The notes under the pieces were generated by a model, which saw only the letters and a program-made list of their open reading frames with translations, had not been told where the DNA came from and did not search any database. Shown one piece after another: positions 44,477-53,911 of a stretch of DNA of 64,000 bases. This DNA is from Citrobacter koseri ATCC BAA-895 (lineage in GTDB: Bacteria; Pseudomonadota; Gammaproteobacteria; Enterobacterales; Enterobacteriaceae): contig NC_009792.1 in assembly GCF_000018045.1 (NCBI RefSeq), positions 3,658,001 to 3,722,000 on the forward strand, given 5' to 3'. How positions within the stretch are numbered: position 1 is the first letter of the stretch; the number at the start of each line of letters is the position of its first letter. Made by a program: the position numbers and the translations under genes.

Positions 44477-45975
44477 AACGCCGTTCCTCCGGTTGAATAA
44501 TAAAGTAGTGTCTCTTCGCGGGCCTGCGCGCCTTCCACTTCCGCCACGATGCGCCCGTCCCACAACACGCAGATCCGGTCGCACAGTCCCACCAGTTCGG
44601 CGAACTCACCGGAGGCGTAAATCACCCCTTTGCCTTCCCGCGCCAGGCCGTCGATCAGCGCAAACAGGTCGGTTTTGGCTTTCACGTCCACGCCTTTGGT
44701 CGGCTCGTCGAAAATCAGCACGCGGGCGTCGCCGCGCAGCCATTTGCCGATCGCCACTTTCTGCTGGTTGCCGCCGGAAAGCCGACGCAACACTTGCCCC
44801 GGCCCGCGAGCGCGCACGCCGACGCGGGCAATCACCGCTTCCGCCCAGCGCCATGCCTGACGATGACCAAACAAGCTCCAGCGCGAGAAACGGTTATCAG
44901 CGGCGACCGCCAGGTTCATGGCGACGGACTCATCAATAAAAATGCCCTCTTTGCGCCGTTCCTCCGGCACCAGCGCCAGCCCGCGCGTCACCGAATCAAC
45001 CGGGTCGCGCGGCGTCCACGGCTGATGATTAAGTTCGCCGCGTTCAACGCGGCTTTTCGACGCGCCGAACAGCGCCTTGCACAGCTCGGTTTTCCCGGCC
45101 CCCGCCAGCCCGGCGATGCCGAGAATTTCACCTTTACGCAGGTGCAAACTGATATTTTTCAGCAGCCGTTCATCGTGCAGCCCTTCCACGCGCAGCAGCG
45201 TTTCATCAGCATGCGGCGGGCGTTTTGGCGGATAGATATCGTTTAACTCATGACCCAGCATCTTCTCGACGATGGCGTCAGCGCTCAGTTCCGCCATCGG
45301 CCCGGACTCAATCAACTTGCCATCGCGCAGTACGGTTAAGGTGTCGCAAATGGCCTTTAGCTCATGAATGCGATGGGAGATAAACACCACGCCGATCCCC
45401 TGTTGTTGCAGGCGTTTCACCACGGCAAACAGCCGTTCGCTTTCATGCTGATCGAGCGGCGCGGTGGGTTCATCGAGGATCAGAAAACGACAGTGGTGCG
45501 AGAGCGCGCGGGCCAGCAGGATCTGCTGCTTTTCGGCGAGCGTGCAACCATCGATGACCCGGCGCACGTCCAGATGAACATCAAGCTGGGCCAGCGCGTC
45601 ACGCGCCTGCTGGCGAATAGCGCGCCAGCGGTAGCGGTGTCCCGGCTGCGCCAGCTGATCGAGCATAATATTTTCCGCAATACTCAACCCAGGGATCAGC
45701 GCAACATCCACCTCCTGCTGCACCAGATGAATGCCCAGCCGTTTGGCGTCCAGCGGTTCGCGTATCGGCACCGGCTGGTTATTAATTGCAATTTCCCCTT
45801 CGTAATGGTCGTGCGTGCCGCAGAGCACCGCCATCAGCGTGGATTTCCCCGCACCGTTCGCCCCCGTCAGCGCGTGCACGGAACCGCCCGTCAGGGTGAA
45901 ATCAACGCGGGAGAGCGCCTGAAAGCCGGAAAAGGCCAGGCTGATACCGCGCATGTCGAGGCGACTGGAGAGCAT
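44473..45975 (-). CDS. Sugar ABC importer ATPase (RbsA family, two nucleotide-binding domains)
   Basis: 500 residues from the ATG at 45975; a GTG at 46023 gives 516 with GGGAG close upstream, so the start is uncertain. First domain: Walker A GANGAGKST, TLAEKQQILLARAL in place of a canonical LSGGQ signature, Walker B FLILDEPTA. Second domain: a degenerate Walker A GLAGAGKTE, LSGGNQQKVAIGKWL, VLIFDEPTKGVDV. First gene of the importer operon. A MetJ-like repeat lies upstream. Confidence 0.88.
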   Translation of the reverse strand: MLSSRLDMRGISLAFSGFQALSRVDFTLTGGSVHALTGANGAGKSTLMAVLCGTHDHYEGEIAINNQPVPIREPLDAKRLGIHLVQQEVDVALIPGLSIAENIMLDQLAQPGHRYRWRAIRQQARDALAQLDVHLDVRRVIDGCTLAEKQQILLARALSHHCRFLILDEPTAPLDQHESERLFAVVKRLQQQGIGVVFISHRIHELKAICDTLTVLRDGKLIESGPMAELSADAIVEKMLGHELNDIYPPKRPPHADETLLRVEGLHDERLLKNISLHLRKGEILGIAGLAGAGKTELCKALFGASKSRVERGELNHQPWTPRDPVDSVTRGLALVPEERRKEGIFIDESVAMNLAVAADNRFSRWSLFGHRQAWRWAEAVIARVGVRARGPGQVLRRLSGGNQQKVAIGKWLRGDARVLIFDEPTKGVDVKAKTDLFALIDGLAREGKGVIYASGEFAELVGLCDRICVLWDGRIVAEVEGAQAREETLLYYSTGGTAL

Positions 45976-46086
45976 CCGCTGTAAATCCTTTCTGATAATC
46001 ATTTGATTTACGAAATTTTTCACAGCTCTCCCTGACTGACAACGACATAAAAAGCATAAGATAAAGCAAAATATTATTAGCCATCC

Positions 46087-46106
46087 AGATGTCTATAAAT
46101 GACATC
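46087..46106 (-). promoter_or_regulatory. Possible MetJ-type site upstream of the importer operon
   Basis: AGATGTCT (7/8 to the Met box) followed by a GACATC inverse repeat, forming GATGTC-N7-GACATC. It lies 112 nt before the preferred ATPase start. Weaker than the mtn sites, but in the right place. Confidence 0.4.
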
Positions 46107-46135
46107 GGGTTAGACTATCACAAAGGGATCGCAGC

Positions 46136-46249
46136 ATGAGTAAGAATACTGACCGCAACGCGGCAGCGAACTTCGTGGGTGGACTAAAACCCATCAAGGA
46201 AAGCGGGCATTTATCAGCCCCAATAAATCAGATCTTTTTTATCTTTTAG
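46136..46249 (+). CDS. Short open frame (37 aa), possible gene remnant
   Basis: ATG preceded by AAAGGGA at seven nt, reading MSKNTDRNAAANFVGGLKPI and ending in TAG after 37 codons. A good ribosome site, divergent from the importer operon where a regulator often sits. It may be the truncated head of a lost gene or a genuine small protein; I recognise no family. Confidence 0.3.
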   Translation: MSKNTDRNAAANFVGGLKPIKESGHLSAPINQIFFIF

Positions 46250-46480
46250 ATTTAGTTTAAGTCGATATATATCAATTCCAGATTATCAACCTGCATTTAT
46301 GTATTTCATATTTATGACACGCCAGGTTTATTAAAAATAAAAATTCATTTGAAGTGCTTTCATATAAATGATGATTAGTAGAGAATGTAACGCCTCAGAT
46401 AAAACCGCCATTTACTATTATTTACCTGATGCACAATGGGTGAAATTTGCATTTTATATAAATAGCGTCATGGAGTTTTC
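46250..46480. other. AT-rich upstream region of the chemoreceptor gene
   Basis: 231 nt with no frame; part of the 505-nt interval between the importer ATPase and the chemoreceptor. Contains the receptor promoter; I do not see a clear sigma-28 or sigma-70 element. Confidence 0.5.
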
Positions 46481-48022
46481 ATGAAAAACAACACAACTGT
46501 CACGCAAAAAGAATATTTGCTTAACAATAAAACAACGTTATTATCAACCACAGATAAAGACAGTCATATTACCTATGCTAACTCTGCATTTATCGACGCC
46601 AGCGGATTTAATGAAACGCAGTTAATGGGTAAACCACATAATATTATTCGCCACCCGGACATGCCCTCTGCCGCTTTCGCTGACATGTGGCACACGATAC
46701 TGCAAGGCGATAGCTGGACCGGGCTGGTCAAAAACCGACGACAAAACGGCGATCATTACTGGGTACGCGCAAATGTTACCCCTGTCTGGCAAAATGAAAA
46801 ATTAACGGGGTATATTTCAGTACGCACCGTGCCTTCCCGGGATGAAGTTTCGCACAGCGAACAGCTTTATCAGAAAATAAACAATAATGGAATTAAAGGG
46901 TTTCGACTTTTTAAAGGCATAATTATCCGTCGCGGAGCGCTGTCCTGGCTTTCGATGTTTAAATGGCTGTCGGTTAGCCAACGCGTCAATTATGCTTTAG
47001 CCATCACCAGTCTGACAGCCCTGTTATTTATTTTCTTACCTGTTCCTCCTGCTATTCAGGGGGGCAGCATCATCGTATTATTTTTGCTCCTGGCTATTTA
47101 CCTTAAGGTTCAAATTTGTCAGCCGGTTAATACGCTGCTGGTGCAGATGCAAAAAGTGGTTTCGGGCCGTAAACCCGATAATTGCCATTTGCAGCGCGTG
47201 GACGAAATAGGGATGCTCATGCGACTGGTGAATCAATCGGGGCTTAATCTGCGCTCCCTGGTTGATGATGTCAGCACGCAAATATCCGGTATTCAGGCTA
47301 TCAGCCAGCGCGTGTCTCAGGAAGGCACGGCATTGCAGAGCCGCTCAGAAGAGACATCTGCCGACCTGCAACAAACCGCCGCAGCCATTGAAGAGATCGG
47401 TAGCGCTGTGCAACAAACCGCAGATACCGCGGCCCAGACAATGACGATGGCCGACAGTACCAGCGCCAATGCGACTGAAGGCGGCCATATCATGAAGCAA
47501 ACCATCACCATGATGCAGGCTATCTCACACGATAACAGTCAAATCGTGGACATTATCGGCGTCATTGACAGTATTGCTTTTCAGACCAACATCCTGGCGC
47601 TGAATGCAGCGGTCGAAGCGGCCCGCGCCGGTGAATCCGGGCGCGGATTTGCGGTCGTTGCCGCAGAGGTGCGTAACCTCGCCCAGCATTCTGCGTCTGC
47701 GGCAAAAGAGATCAAGCAGCTTATCGAGAAAAACGTCACCAACGTCAATACGGGAGTGCAAATGGTCGAGCAGACGGAAACACACCTTACCGGAATGATC
47801 GATGACGTGTTGCAGATGTCTACCATGATCAAAGAGATAAGCCTGGCGACGCGGGAACAAACTTTAGCGCTCGAACAGATCAACAATTCAATTTCACGAA
47901 TTGGTTCCATGACGGACAACAATGCGGAAATGGTGGAGCAGGTGACGGATGCCGCGGGGGATTTAACGGGACGCGCGTCACGGCTGCAACAGGCCGTACA
48001 GGTTTTTGGCGCCTCACGATAG
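46481..48022 (+). CDS. PAS-domain methyl-accepting chemotaxis protein (Aer-like)
   Basis: 513 residues. N-terminal PAS domain (DKDSHITYANSAFIDASGFNETQLMGKPHNIIRHPDMP), two close hydrophobic helices (about 172-205), HAMP-like segment, then the signalling hairpin with the conserved tip IIGVIDSIAFQTNILALNAAVEAARAGESGRGFAVVAAEVRNLAQHSA. Like Aer it has no periplasmic sensor and should read redox or energy state through a cofactor in PAS. No terminal NWETF pentapeptide. Monocistronic. Confidence 0.93.
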   Translation: MKNNTTVTQKEYLLNNKTTLLSTTDKDSHITYANSAFIDASGFNETQLMGKPHNIIRHPDMPSAAFADMWHTILQGDSWTGLVKNRRQNGDHYWVRANVTPVWQNEKLTGYISVRTVPSRDEVSHSEQLYQKINNNGIKGFRLFKGIIIRRGALSWLSMFKWLSVSQRVNYALAITSLTALLFIFLPVPPAIQGGSIIVLFLLLAIYLKVQICQPVNTLLVQMQKVVSGRKPDNCHLQRVDEIGMLMRLVNQSGLNLRSLVDDVSTQISGIQAISQRVSQEGTALQSRSEETSADLQQTAAAIEEIGSAVQQTADTAAQTMTMADSTSANATEGGHIMKQTITMMQAISHDNSQIVDIIGVIDSIAFQTNILALNAAVEAARAGESGRGFAVVAAEVRNLAQHSASAAKEIKQLIEKNVTNVNTGVQMVEQTETHLTGMIDDVLQMSTMIKEISLATREQTLALEQINNSISRIGSMTDNNAEMVEQVTDAAGDLTGRASRLQQAVQVFGASR

Positions 48023-48034
48023 CAGCGAAAAGCA

Positions 48035-48065
48035 AAAAGCCCTCAGCATACGCCAGGGGCTTTTC
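48035..48065 (+). terminator. Terminator after the chemoreceptor gene
   Basis: AAAAGCCCT, a loop of about 11 nt and AGGGGCTTTT with flanking A and T runs, between convergent genes, so probably used from both sides (end of the iol operon too). Confidence 0.85.
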
Positions 48066-48079
48066 TATTTATCGCGTTC

Positions 48080-48895
48080 TCAACGCGCAGGGTAATCGCG
48101 GTTAATCCACGCGTGATCGTCTTCCCAGGTGAAAATCCATTTGCGCACCGGGCCTGCCATCACATTCAGGTAATAACTGTCATACCCGGCCATTGTCGCC
48201 ACCGGGTGATAGCCTTTCGGCACCATCACGACGTCACGGTTGTAGACCGCCATACACTCATCGAGCGAGCGATCGTCGGTGTATACCCGCTGCATACAAA
48301 ATCCCTGTTCCGGGTTGAGGCGATGGTAATACGTCTCCTCAAGAAGGGTCTCGTAAGGCGGATTATCAGTGTCGTGCTTGTGGCTCGGGTACGAACTGGT
48401 ACAGCCTTCGTGAGTCCACACTTCCACCACCAGCAGACTATCGGCGGGTTTATCTTCCGGCAGAATGTTGTGTACATAACGCTGGTTATGCCCCTTGCCC
48501 CTTGCCTCGCCGTCGATATCCTGCGGTGCAATCAGGCGGGTAGGATACGTTCCCTTGCCCGGCGCGGCGCATACCGCCAGCTCCAGCTTTGTTAACGCCT
48601 GTACCCGTACCGTTTCTCCGGGCGTAACGTATACCGCCCACGGCTTAATACGCTCGAACGGACTCATCCGCTCGCCAATCTCTGAAAACTGCGCGGTTGG
48701 TGTGGTGACAGACGCCCTCCCCGCCACCAGCACCAGACAGCGCTCTTCAGCAACGGCGGGAAGATGCAACTGCTGCCCTTCTTCAAGCTCAAACGCGTCA
48801 AAACCGACGTAGCCCCAGCCTGCCCGCTCCGGGGTGACGGACTGGGTACGTCCCTGCGCGTCAGGCTGTTGCCAGCGTGACAGTAAACGTGACAT
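48080..48895 (-). CDS. iolB: 5-deoxy-glucuronate isomerase IolB
   Basis: 271 residues, bicupin fold. Converts 5-deoxy-D-glucuronate to 5-dehydro-2-deoxy-D-gluconate in inositol catabolism. Family stretches TSSYPSHKHDTDNPPYETLLEETYYHRLNP (metal His and Glu) and YNRDVVMVPKGYHPVATMAGYDSYYLNVMAG are present. Last gene of the iolG-to-iolB operon, 9 nt after iolE. Confidence 0.96.
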   Translation of the reverse strand: MSRLLSRWQQPDAQGRTQSVTPERAGWGYVGFDAFELEEGQQLHLPAVAEERCLVLVAGRASVTTPTAQFSEIGERMSPFERIKPWAVYVTPGETVRVQALTKLELAVCAAPGKGTYPTRLIAPQDIDGEARGKGHNQRYVHNILPEDKPADSLLVVEVWTHEGCTSSYPSHKHDTDNPPYETLLEETYYHRLNPEQGFCMQRVYTDDRSLDECMAVYNRDVVMVPKGYHPVATMAGYDSYYLNVMAGPVRKWIFTWEDDHAWINRDYPAR

Positions 48896-48904
48896 AGCGC
48901 CTCC

Positions 48905-49795
48905 TCAGATAAGACCGGCATCCCGCGCCAGGCGGCTCAGGTTGTTATATCCCAGCCGCGCGTAAGTCAGCGGATGGGCAATCGCCGGGTCCTGCTCCGC
49001 CTCCACCACCAGCCAGCCCTGATAATCGTGCGCTTTCAGCAGTCGCATAATCGGCGGGTAATCCACGCAGCCGTCGCCCGGCACGGTAAAGACGCCGCTG
49101 AGCACCGCATCCAGAAAGCTGGTTTTACGGTTTTTCACATCCGCCAGCACGTCGGCGCGCACGTCTTTACAGTGCACATGATTAATACGGCTCGCCCAGC
49201 GTTGCGCCACCGCCAGCGGGTCGGCGCCAGCGAAGGTCAAATGACCGGTATCCAGCAGCAATCCAACCTCATCACCGGTATGGGTCATCAGATTGTCCAC
49301 ATCCTCAGCGGACTCAATCACCGTCCCCATATGGTGATGATAAGCAATCTGCACCCCCTGCTGCTGTGTATAGCGGGCGAACGCGGTGAGCTTCTCGCCA
49401 TACTCCGCCCAGCGCGCCTGCGGGAATCGCGGACGCAGGTGAACCGGCGTCTGCTGCTCGCCGTGAATGCAATGGCTCACCTCAGCGAAAACCATCACTT
49501 TCGCCCCCAGCTCGCGCAATAACGTCAAATGCGCCTGCGCCGCCGCAATCTCTTCTTCTACACTCCTCTCCAGCAGGCGACCGGAATACCACCCCGACAC
49601 CAGCTTCAGATCGTGGCGTTGCAGGATTGGCCCCAGCAGACGCGCCTCGCGTGGGAATTTATTACCGAGTTCAAAGCCCGCAAAACCAGCCTCTTTACCT
49701 TCGCTCAGACAGGTATCCAGCGGCGTTTCCGCGCCAAGAGAGGGCAAATCATCATTGGTCCATGTCAGCGGATTAATGCCTAATTGCACAGCCAT
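48905..49795 (-). CDS. iolE: Inosose dehydratase IolE
   Basis: 296 residues, xylose-isomerase-like TIM barrel. Dehydrates scyllo-inosose to the diketone intermediate. GINPLTWTNDDLPSLG at the N-terminus, IAYHHHMGTVIE, GLLLDTGHLTFAGADP, HCKDVR and VVEAEQDP carry the metal and catalytic residues. Lies between iolC and iolB. Confidence 0.96.
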   Translation of the reverse strand: MAVQLGINPLTWTNDDLPSLGAETPLDTCLSEGKEAGFAGFELGNKFPREARLLGPILQRHDLKLVSGWYSGRLLERSVEEEIAAAQAHLTLLRELGAKVMVFAEVSHCIHGEQQTPVHLRPRFPQARWAEYGEKLTAFARYTQQQGVQIAYHHHMGTVIESAEDVDNLMTHTGDEVGLLLDTGHLTFAGADPLAVAQRWASRINHVHCKDVRADVLADVKNRKTSFLDAVLSGVFTVPGDGCVDYPPIMRLLKAHDYQGWLVVEAEQDPAIAHPLTYARLGYNNLSRLARDAGLI

Positions 49796-49810
49796 AATGT
49801 TCTCCTAAAG

Positions 49811-51715
49811 TTATGCCTGCCCGCGCTCGCGCCACCAGGCGATCAGTTGCAGATAGTTATCCCGAATGCGCGTCACCAGTTGCGCATCGTCAATGTCATG
49901 TTTCAGCCATGCGCGGGAAGCCTCGCCAAACAGCGTGCGCCCCACCGCAAACCCTTTCACCAGCTCATGTCCGGCAGCGGCTCTGAACCCTGCGCGTAAC
50001 TGTTCGGCTGGCGCATCCAGCCCAAGAATCACCACGCCACGGCAGTGCGGGTCGCGGCGTTCGATAATGTCACTCAGCGCCGTCCAGCCGTCAGAGGAGA
50101 GCGGCGGCAGTTTCCACCAGTCGGGATAAATGCCCAGGTTGTAGAAGCGGGAGATAGCCCGCAGGTAAAGCTCATCGCTGCGCGGCATACCCACAGGTAA
50201 AATCACTTCCAGCAGCAGCTCATGCCCCGACTGACAGCAGGCGTGATACACCTCGGCGATTTTCTGCTCCTGCTCCAGGCGCAGGCCGTGGGCATCTTCC
50301 GGGTGGAAAAAGACCAGGCACTTCACCACATGTTCCTGCGGCCAACTGATAAGCTGAGTGCCAATGTTGCCGTGCTCCATCTCCAGCGGCCGTGAACCGG
50401 GAAGCTCAATCGGGCGGCCAATCCACCACCCTTCGCCGGTTATCGCATTCAGCGCGTCCTGGCCAAACGTTCCGTCGCACAGCAGACCGGCTTTTCCTTC
50501 CAGCCCCGCGCTGTTCGCCGCATCGCGGCTGGCCTGTAAGATCAGCGTTTTCAGCGCCGGAATGCGCTTCAGGGAGGCGCCGCACTGTAGCGCCATCTCT
50601 TCAAGCTGACTGCGGTGATCAAACGCCATCACGCACAATTCCGGCCAGTTACGCCGACGCGTCGTGACGCGATGCAGATGATTAAGCCGTGGATCAAGAT
50701 CCGGGCGCGGCACCTGATGCTCGCGGGAGAGGTAGTCATCCAGCTCCACCTTACTCGGCATCGCGGGCGCGCAACCGTGGCGCGAGACCACCAGCGCGCC
50801 GCAGGCGTTGGCGTAGCGGCAGGCCTGCTCCCAGCCTTCATCATTGAGATAACCGCGCAGCAGCCCCGACATAAACGCATCGCCCGCGCCGAGCACATTA
50901 AGCACCTCGACGCGCACGCCGGTCACCGTCAGCCCGTCATCCAGCGATGGCGGAATCGAGTCGGTATACACCGAGCAGCCCAGCGCGCCGCGTTTACAAA
51001 CCAGCGTCGCCGCGCTTACCTCACGCACCTGCGCCAGCGCCTGCACGGTATCGGTAGCGCCGCCCGCAATATGAAACTCTTCCTCGGTGCCGACGATCAC
51101 ATCAAACAGGTGCAACACCGCCTGCAACTGGCGAGTGACCTGCTCTGCGGCAATAAAGCGCGTTTCGCCATCGCCCAGCGAGGTCAGCCCCCACAGCACC
51201 GGACGATAGTCGATATCCAGTACCGTGCGCACGCCGTGACGGCGGGCACAGGTCAGCGCCGTCAGCACCGCGTCGCGGGTTTGCGGATGAGAAAGATGAG
51301 TCCCGGTGATGGCGAGGCAGCGGGATGAAGCGATGTACTGCTCGTCAACATCGCTGGCGGTAATCGCCATATCCGCGCAGTTATCGCGATAAAAAATCAG
51401 TGGAAAGGTGTCCCGGTCTTTAATGCCGAGTAGCACCAGCGCCGTCAGGCGTTCTTTATCCGTTATCAGATGGCTGGTATCGCAGCCAACATGGTTAAGC
51501 TCTTCGCGCAAAAAGCGCCCCATATGTTCGTCGCCCACTCTTGCCAGCATCGACGAACGCAGCCCCTGACGCGCGGCGCCGTAGGCGACATTCCCTGAGG
51601 AACCGCCGAGGTATTTGGCAAAACTTGAGACATCCTCCAGCCGTGCGCCAATCTGCTGGCTGTAGAGGTCAACCGCCACGCGGCCCATGCATATCACATC
51701 AAACTGCTTTTCCAC
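49811..51715 (-). CDS. iolC: IolC kinase fused to DUF2090 aldolase-like domain
   Basis: 634 residues. The N-terminal PfkB domain (about 1-320) phosphorylates 5-dehydro-2-deoxygluconate; signature VLGAGDAFMSGLLRGYLN and GSSGNVAYGAARQGL substrate loop. The C-terminal DUF2090 domain (about 335-634, starting WPELCVMAFDHRSQLEEMA) has an aldolase-like barrel and is thought to cleave the phosphorylated product to malonate semialdehyde and dihydroxyacetone phosphate. No separate iolJ aldolase is present in the cluster, which supports that role. The same fusion is known in Salmonella and rhizobia. Confidence 0.95.
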   Translation of the reverse strand: MEKQFDVICMGRVAVDLYSQQIGARLEDVSSFAKYLGGSSGNVAYGAARQGLRSSMLARVGDEHMGRFLREELNHVGCDTSHLITDKERLTALVLLGIKDRDTFPLIFYRDNCADMAITASDVDEQYIASSRCLAITGTHLSHPQTRDAVLTALTCARRHGVRTVLDIDYRPVLWGLTSLGDGETRFIAAEQVTRQLQAVLHLFDVIVGTEEEFHIAGGATDTVQALAQVREVSAATLVCKRGALGCSVYTDSIPPSLDDGLTVTGVRVEVLNVLGAGDAFMSGLLRGYLNDEGWEQACRYANACGALVVSRHGCAPAMPSKVELDDYLSREHQVPRPDLDPRLNHLHRVTTRRRNWPELCVMAFDHRSQLEEMALQCGASLKRIPALKTLILQASRDAANSAGLEGKAGLLCDGTFGQDALNAITGEGWWIGRPIELPGSRPLEMEHGNIGTQLISWPQEHVVKCLVFFHPEDAHGLRLEQEQKIAEVYHACCQSGHELLLEVILPVGMPRSDELYLRAISRFYNLGIYPDWWKLPPLSSDGWTALSDIIERRDPHCRGVVILGLDAPAEQLRAGFRAAAGHELVKGFAVGRTLFGEASRAWLKHDIDDAQLVTRIRDNYLQLIAWWRERGQA

Positions 51716-51727
51716 GTTGATACCTCG

Positions 51728-52861
51728 TCAGACAATATCGTTCACATTCAGCCAGCGGCCTTCCTGATGCGAGAGCGCGATGGCGTCCAGCACGCGCGAC
51801 ACTTTCCAGCCCTCTTCAAAATCCGGCCACATCGGCGCATCGGCGGCAACGCCGTTCACCAGGTCGCGGATTTCCACCGTTTTCTGATCGTTAAAGCCGA
51901 TGCCGTGCCCCGCCCCCATGCAAAACGCGGCATAGTCCGGGTGCGCGGGCCCCACCAGCAGGGTGCGAAATCCCTGGCGGTTAACCGGATCGTCATGCAG
52001 ATAGAGCTTCAGCTCGGCCATTCGCTCCTGGGTAAAACTGATGGCGCCTTTGGTGCCGGTAATCACGTATGACAGCCCCATTTTGCGCCCGCAGGCCACG
52101 CGGGAGGTTTCGATCACCCCCTGCGCGCCGCTGGCGAATCGCACCATCGCGTGCGCCTGATCTTCGTTTTCCACGGCCACCTTCTGCGCCGCTCCAGCGC
52201 TGGCCGGGCGCTCCGGCACCACAATTTTCAGGTCGCCGCAGACCTCGCGAATATCGCCGACCAGGTAGTGCGCCATATTGACGATATGCGCCGCCAGATC
52301 GCCCAGCGCCCCTAACCCCGCCGTCTCCTTAAAGCAGTGCCAGTGAATAGGGGAAAGCGGGTCGGCCATATAGTCCTCGTTGTGGGTGCCGTAGAAGTGG
52401 ATCACATCGCCTATCTCCCCTCGCGCGATGATCTCTTTCGCCAGCGCCGCCGTCGGGTTCTTCATATAGTTAAAACCCACCAGCGTTTTCACCCCGGCCT
52501 GTTTTGCGGCCTCAACCATTTCGCGGGCATCGTGAGCGTTCAGCGCCAGCGGCTTTTCCGAATAGACGTGCTTACCGTGGCGAATGGCCGCCAGCGCCAT
52601 CTCTTTATGCAGATGGTTGGGCGAACAGATATCCACCACATCGATATTCGGGTCTGCCACCAGCTCACGCCAGTCGCCGGTCGAACGGCGAAACCCGAAT
52701 GCCTGCGCCCGTTCCGCCGCCAGCTCCGGCGTCACTTCCGCCACCATTTCGCGCACCAGCTGGCCTTGCAGGTTGAACACCGTCGGCGCCTGGGCATAGG
52801 CAATGGCGTGCGCCTTGCCGATGTATCCCGTCCCAATCAATCCAATTCGCACTTGTTTCAT
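51728..52861 (-). CDS. Gfo/Idh/MocA dehydrogenase, second inositol dehydrogenase candidate
   Basis: 377 residues. NAD-binding GLIGTGYIGKAHAIAYAQ, EKPLALN (catalytic Lys) and the C-terminal sheet domain with HWHCFKETAGLGALGDLAAHIV (Asp and His of the active site). It lies inside the iol operon between permease and iolC. It is distinct from iolG (56483-57469), and probably oxidises scyllo-inositol or another isomer; the substrate is inferred. Confidence 0.88.
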   Translation of the reverse strand: MKQVRIGLIGTGYIGKAHAIAYAQAPTVFNLQGQLVREMVAEVTPELAAERAQAFGFRRSTGDWRELVADPNIDVVDICSPNHLHKEMALAAIRHGKHVYSEKPLALNAHDAREMVEAAKQAGVKTLVGFNYMKNPTAALAKEIIARGEIGDVIHFYGTHNEDYMADPLSPIHWHCFKETAGLGALGDLAAHIVNMAHYLVGDIREVCGDLKIVVPERPASAGAAQKVAVENEDQAHAMVRFASGAQGVIETSRVACGRKMGLSYVITGTKGAISFTQERMAELKLYLHDDPVNRQGFRTLLVGPAHPDYAAFCMGAGHGIGFNDQKTVEIRDLVNGVAADAPMWPDFEEGWKVSRVLDAIALSHQEGRWLNVNDIV

Positions 52862-52871
52862 TATTTATCCC

Positions 52872-53900
52872 TCACAGCGCGCCACGACGGCTCTTGGCAT
52901 AGGTATCAAACGCCACCGCCAGCACAATAATCAGCCCGGTAATAATTTGTTGGTAGTAGGCGGAGACGTTCATCAGCACCAGACCGTTTATCAGAATGCC
53001 CATAATGATCGAGCCGATAACGGTGCCGCCGATGCGACCATAGCCGCCCATCAGCGATGTCCCGCCAATGACCACCGAGGCGATAACGCGCAGCTCAAAG
53101 GAGATCCCGGCCACCGCCTCCGCGCTGCCCAGACGGGCGCTCAGTACAAACCCCGCCAGCCCGGCCAGACAGCCAATCACGACATACACGCTGACCAGCA
53201 CACGTTTGACGTTGACCCCGGCAAGACGCGCCGCCTCCGGGTTGCCGCCAATGGCGTAGACGAAACGGCCCCAGCGCGTTTTGTGCAACGCCAGATAACC
53301 GCCGATCGCCACCAGCGCAAAAATCCAGATCGGGATGGAGATACCGAGCAGTTCGCCACGCCCCCACCAGCGGTAGCCCTGATCAAAACCGGCAATGGGC
53401 GCGCCGTCGTTAATCACCAGCGTCAGGCCGCGCCAGATGGTCATCCCGCCGAGGGTGACAATGAACGGCGGCAGGCGCAGGCGGGTCACGCCCAGGCCAT
53501 GCAGGAAGCCAATCGCCGTCCCCATCGCCAGGCAGATGCCGAGGCCAATCAGCCAGCTCATCCCGCCCCAGGCGCTCGGGTCTACCGTGGTAAAGTTGTC
53601 GCCTTTAATCACGTATGCTGCCGTCATGGCGCATACCGCCAGAATGGAGCCGACAGACAGATCGATTCCGGCAGTCAGGATGACGAACGTCATCCCCACG
53701 GCCATGATCCCGTAGATCGACACCTCGGTCAGGATGTTGAAAATATTGCGTTCTGACAGGAAGTTACTGTTCTGCGTCTGGAAAAAAATCAGCAGCAGGA
53801 ACATAAAAATCAGTACCCCAAAGCGCTCGAAAAAAGCGATCGGATCGATACGTCCGCTACGTTTGGCAGGGGGTTGCGTTTTGGTCACTATCTGCGTCAT
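52872..53900 (-). CDS. Inositol ABC importer permease
   Basis: 342 residues, RbsC family. Eight to ten helices with AGIDLSVGSILA, YAIGGNPEAARLAGVNVKR and ASVVIGGTSLMGGYGRI. Eleven nt separate its start from the ATPase stop. Substrate assigned as inositol from its operon. Confidence 0.92.
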   Translation of the reverse strand: MTQIVTKTQPPAKRSGRIDPIAFFERFGVLIFMFLLLIFFQTQNSNFLSERNIFNILTEVSIYGIMAVGMTFVILTAGIDLSVGSILAVCAMTAAYVIKGDNFTTVDPSAWGGMSWLIGLGICLAMGTAIGFLHGLGVTRLRLPPFIVTLGGMTIWRGLTLVINDGAPIAGFDQGYRWWGRGELLGISIPIWIFALVAIGGYLALHKTRWGRFVYAIGGNPEAARLAGVNVKRVLVSVYVVIGCLAGLAGFVLSARLGSAEAVAGISFELRVIASVVIGGTSLMGGYGRIGGTVIGSIIMGILINGLVLMNVSAYYQQIITGLIIVLAVAFDTYAKSRRGAL

Positions 53901-53911
53901 GTGAAACTCCG

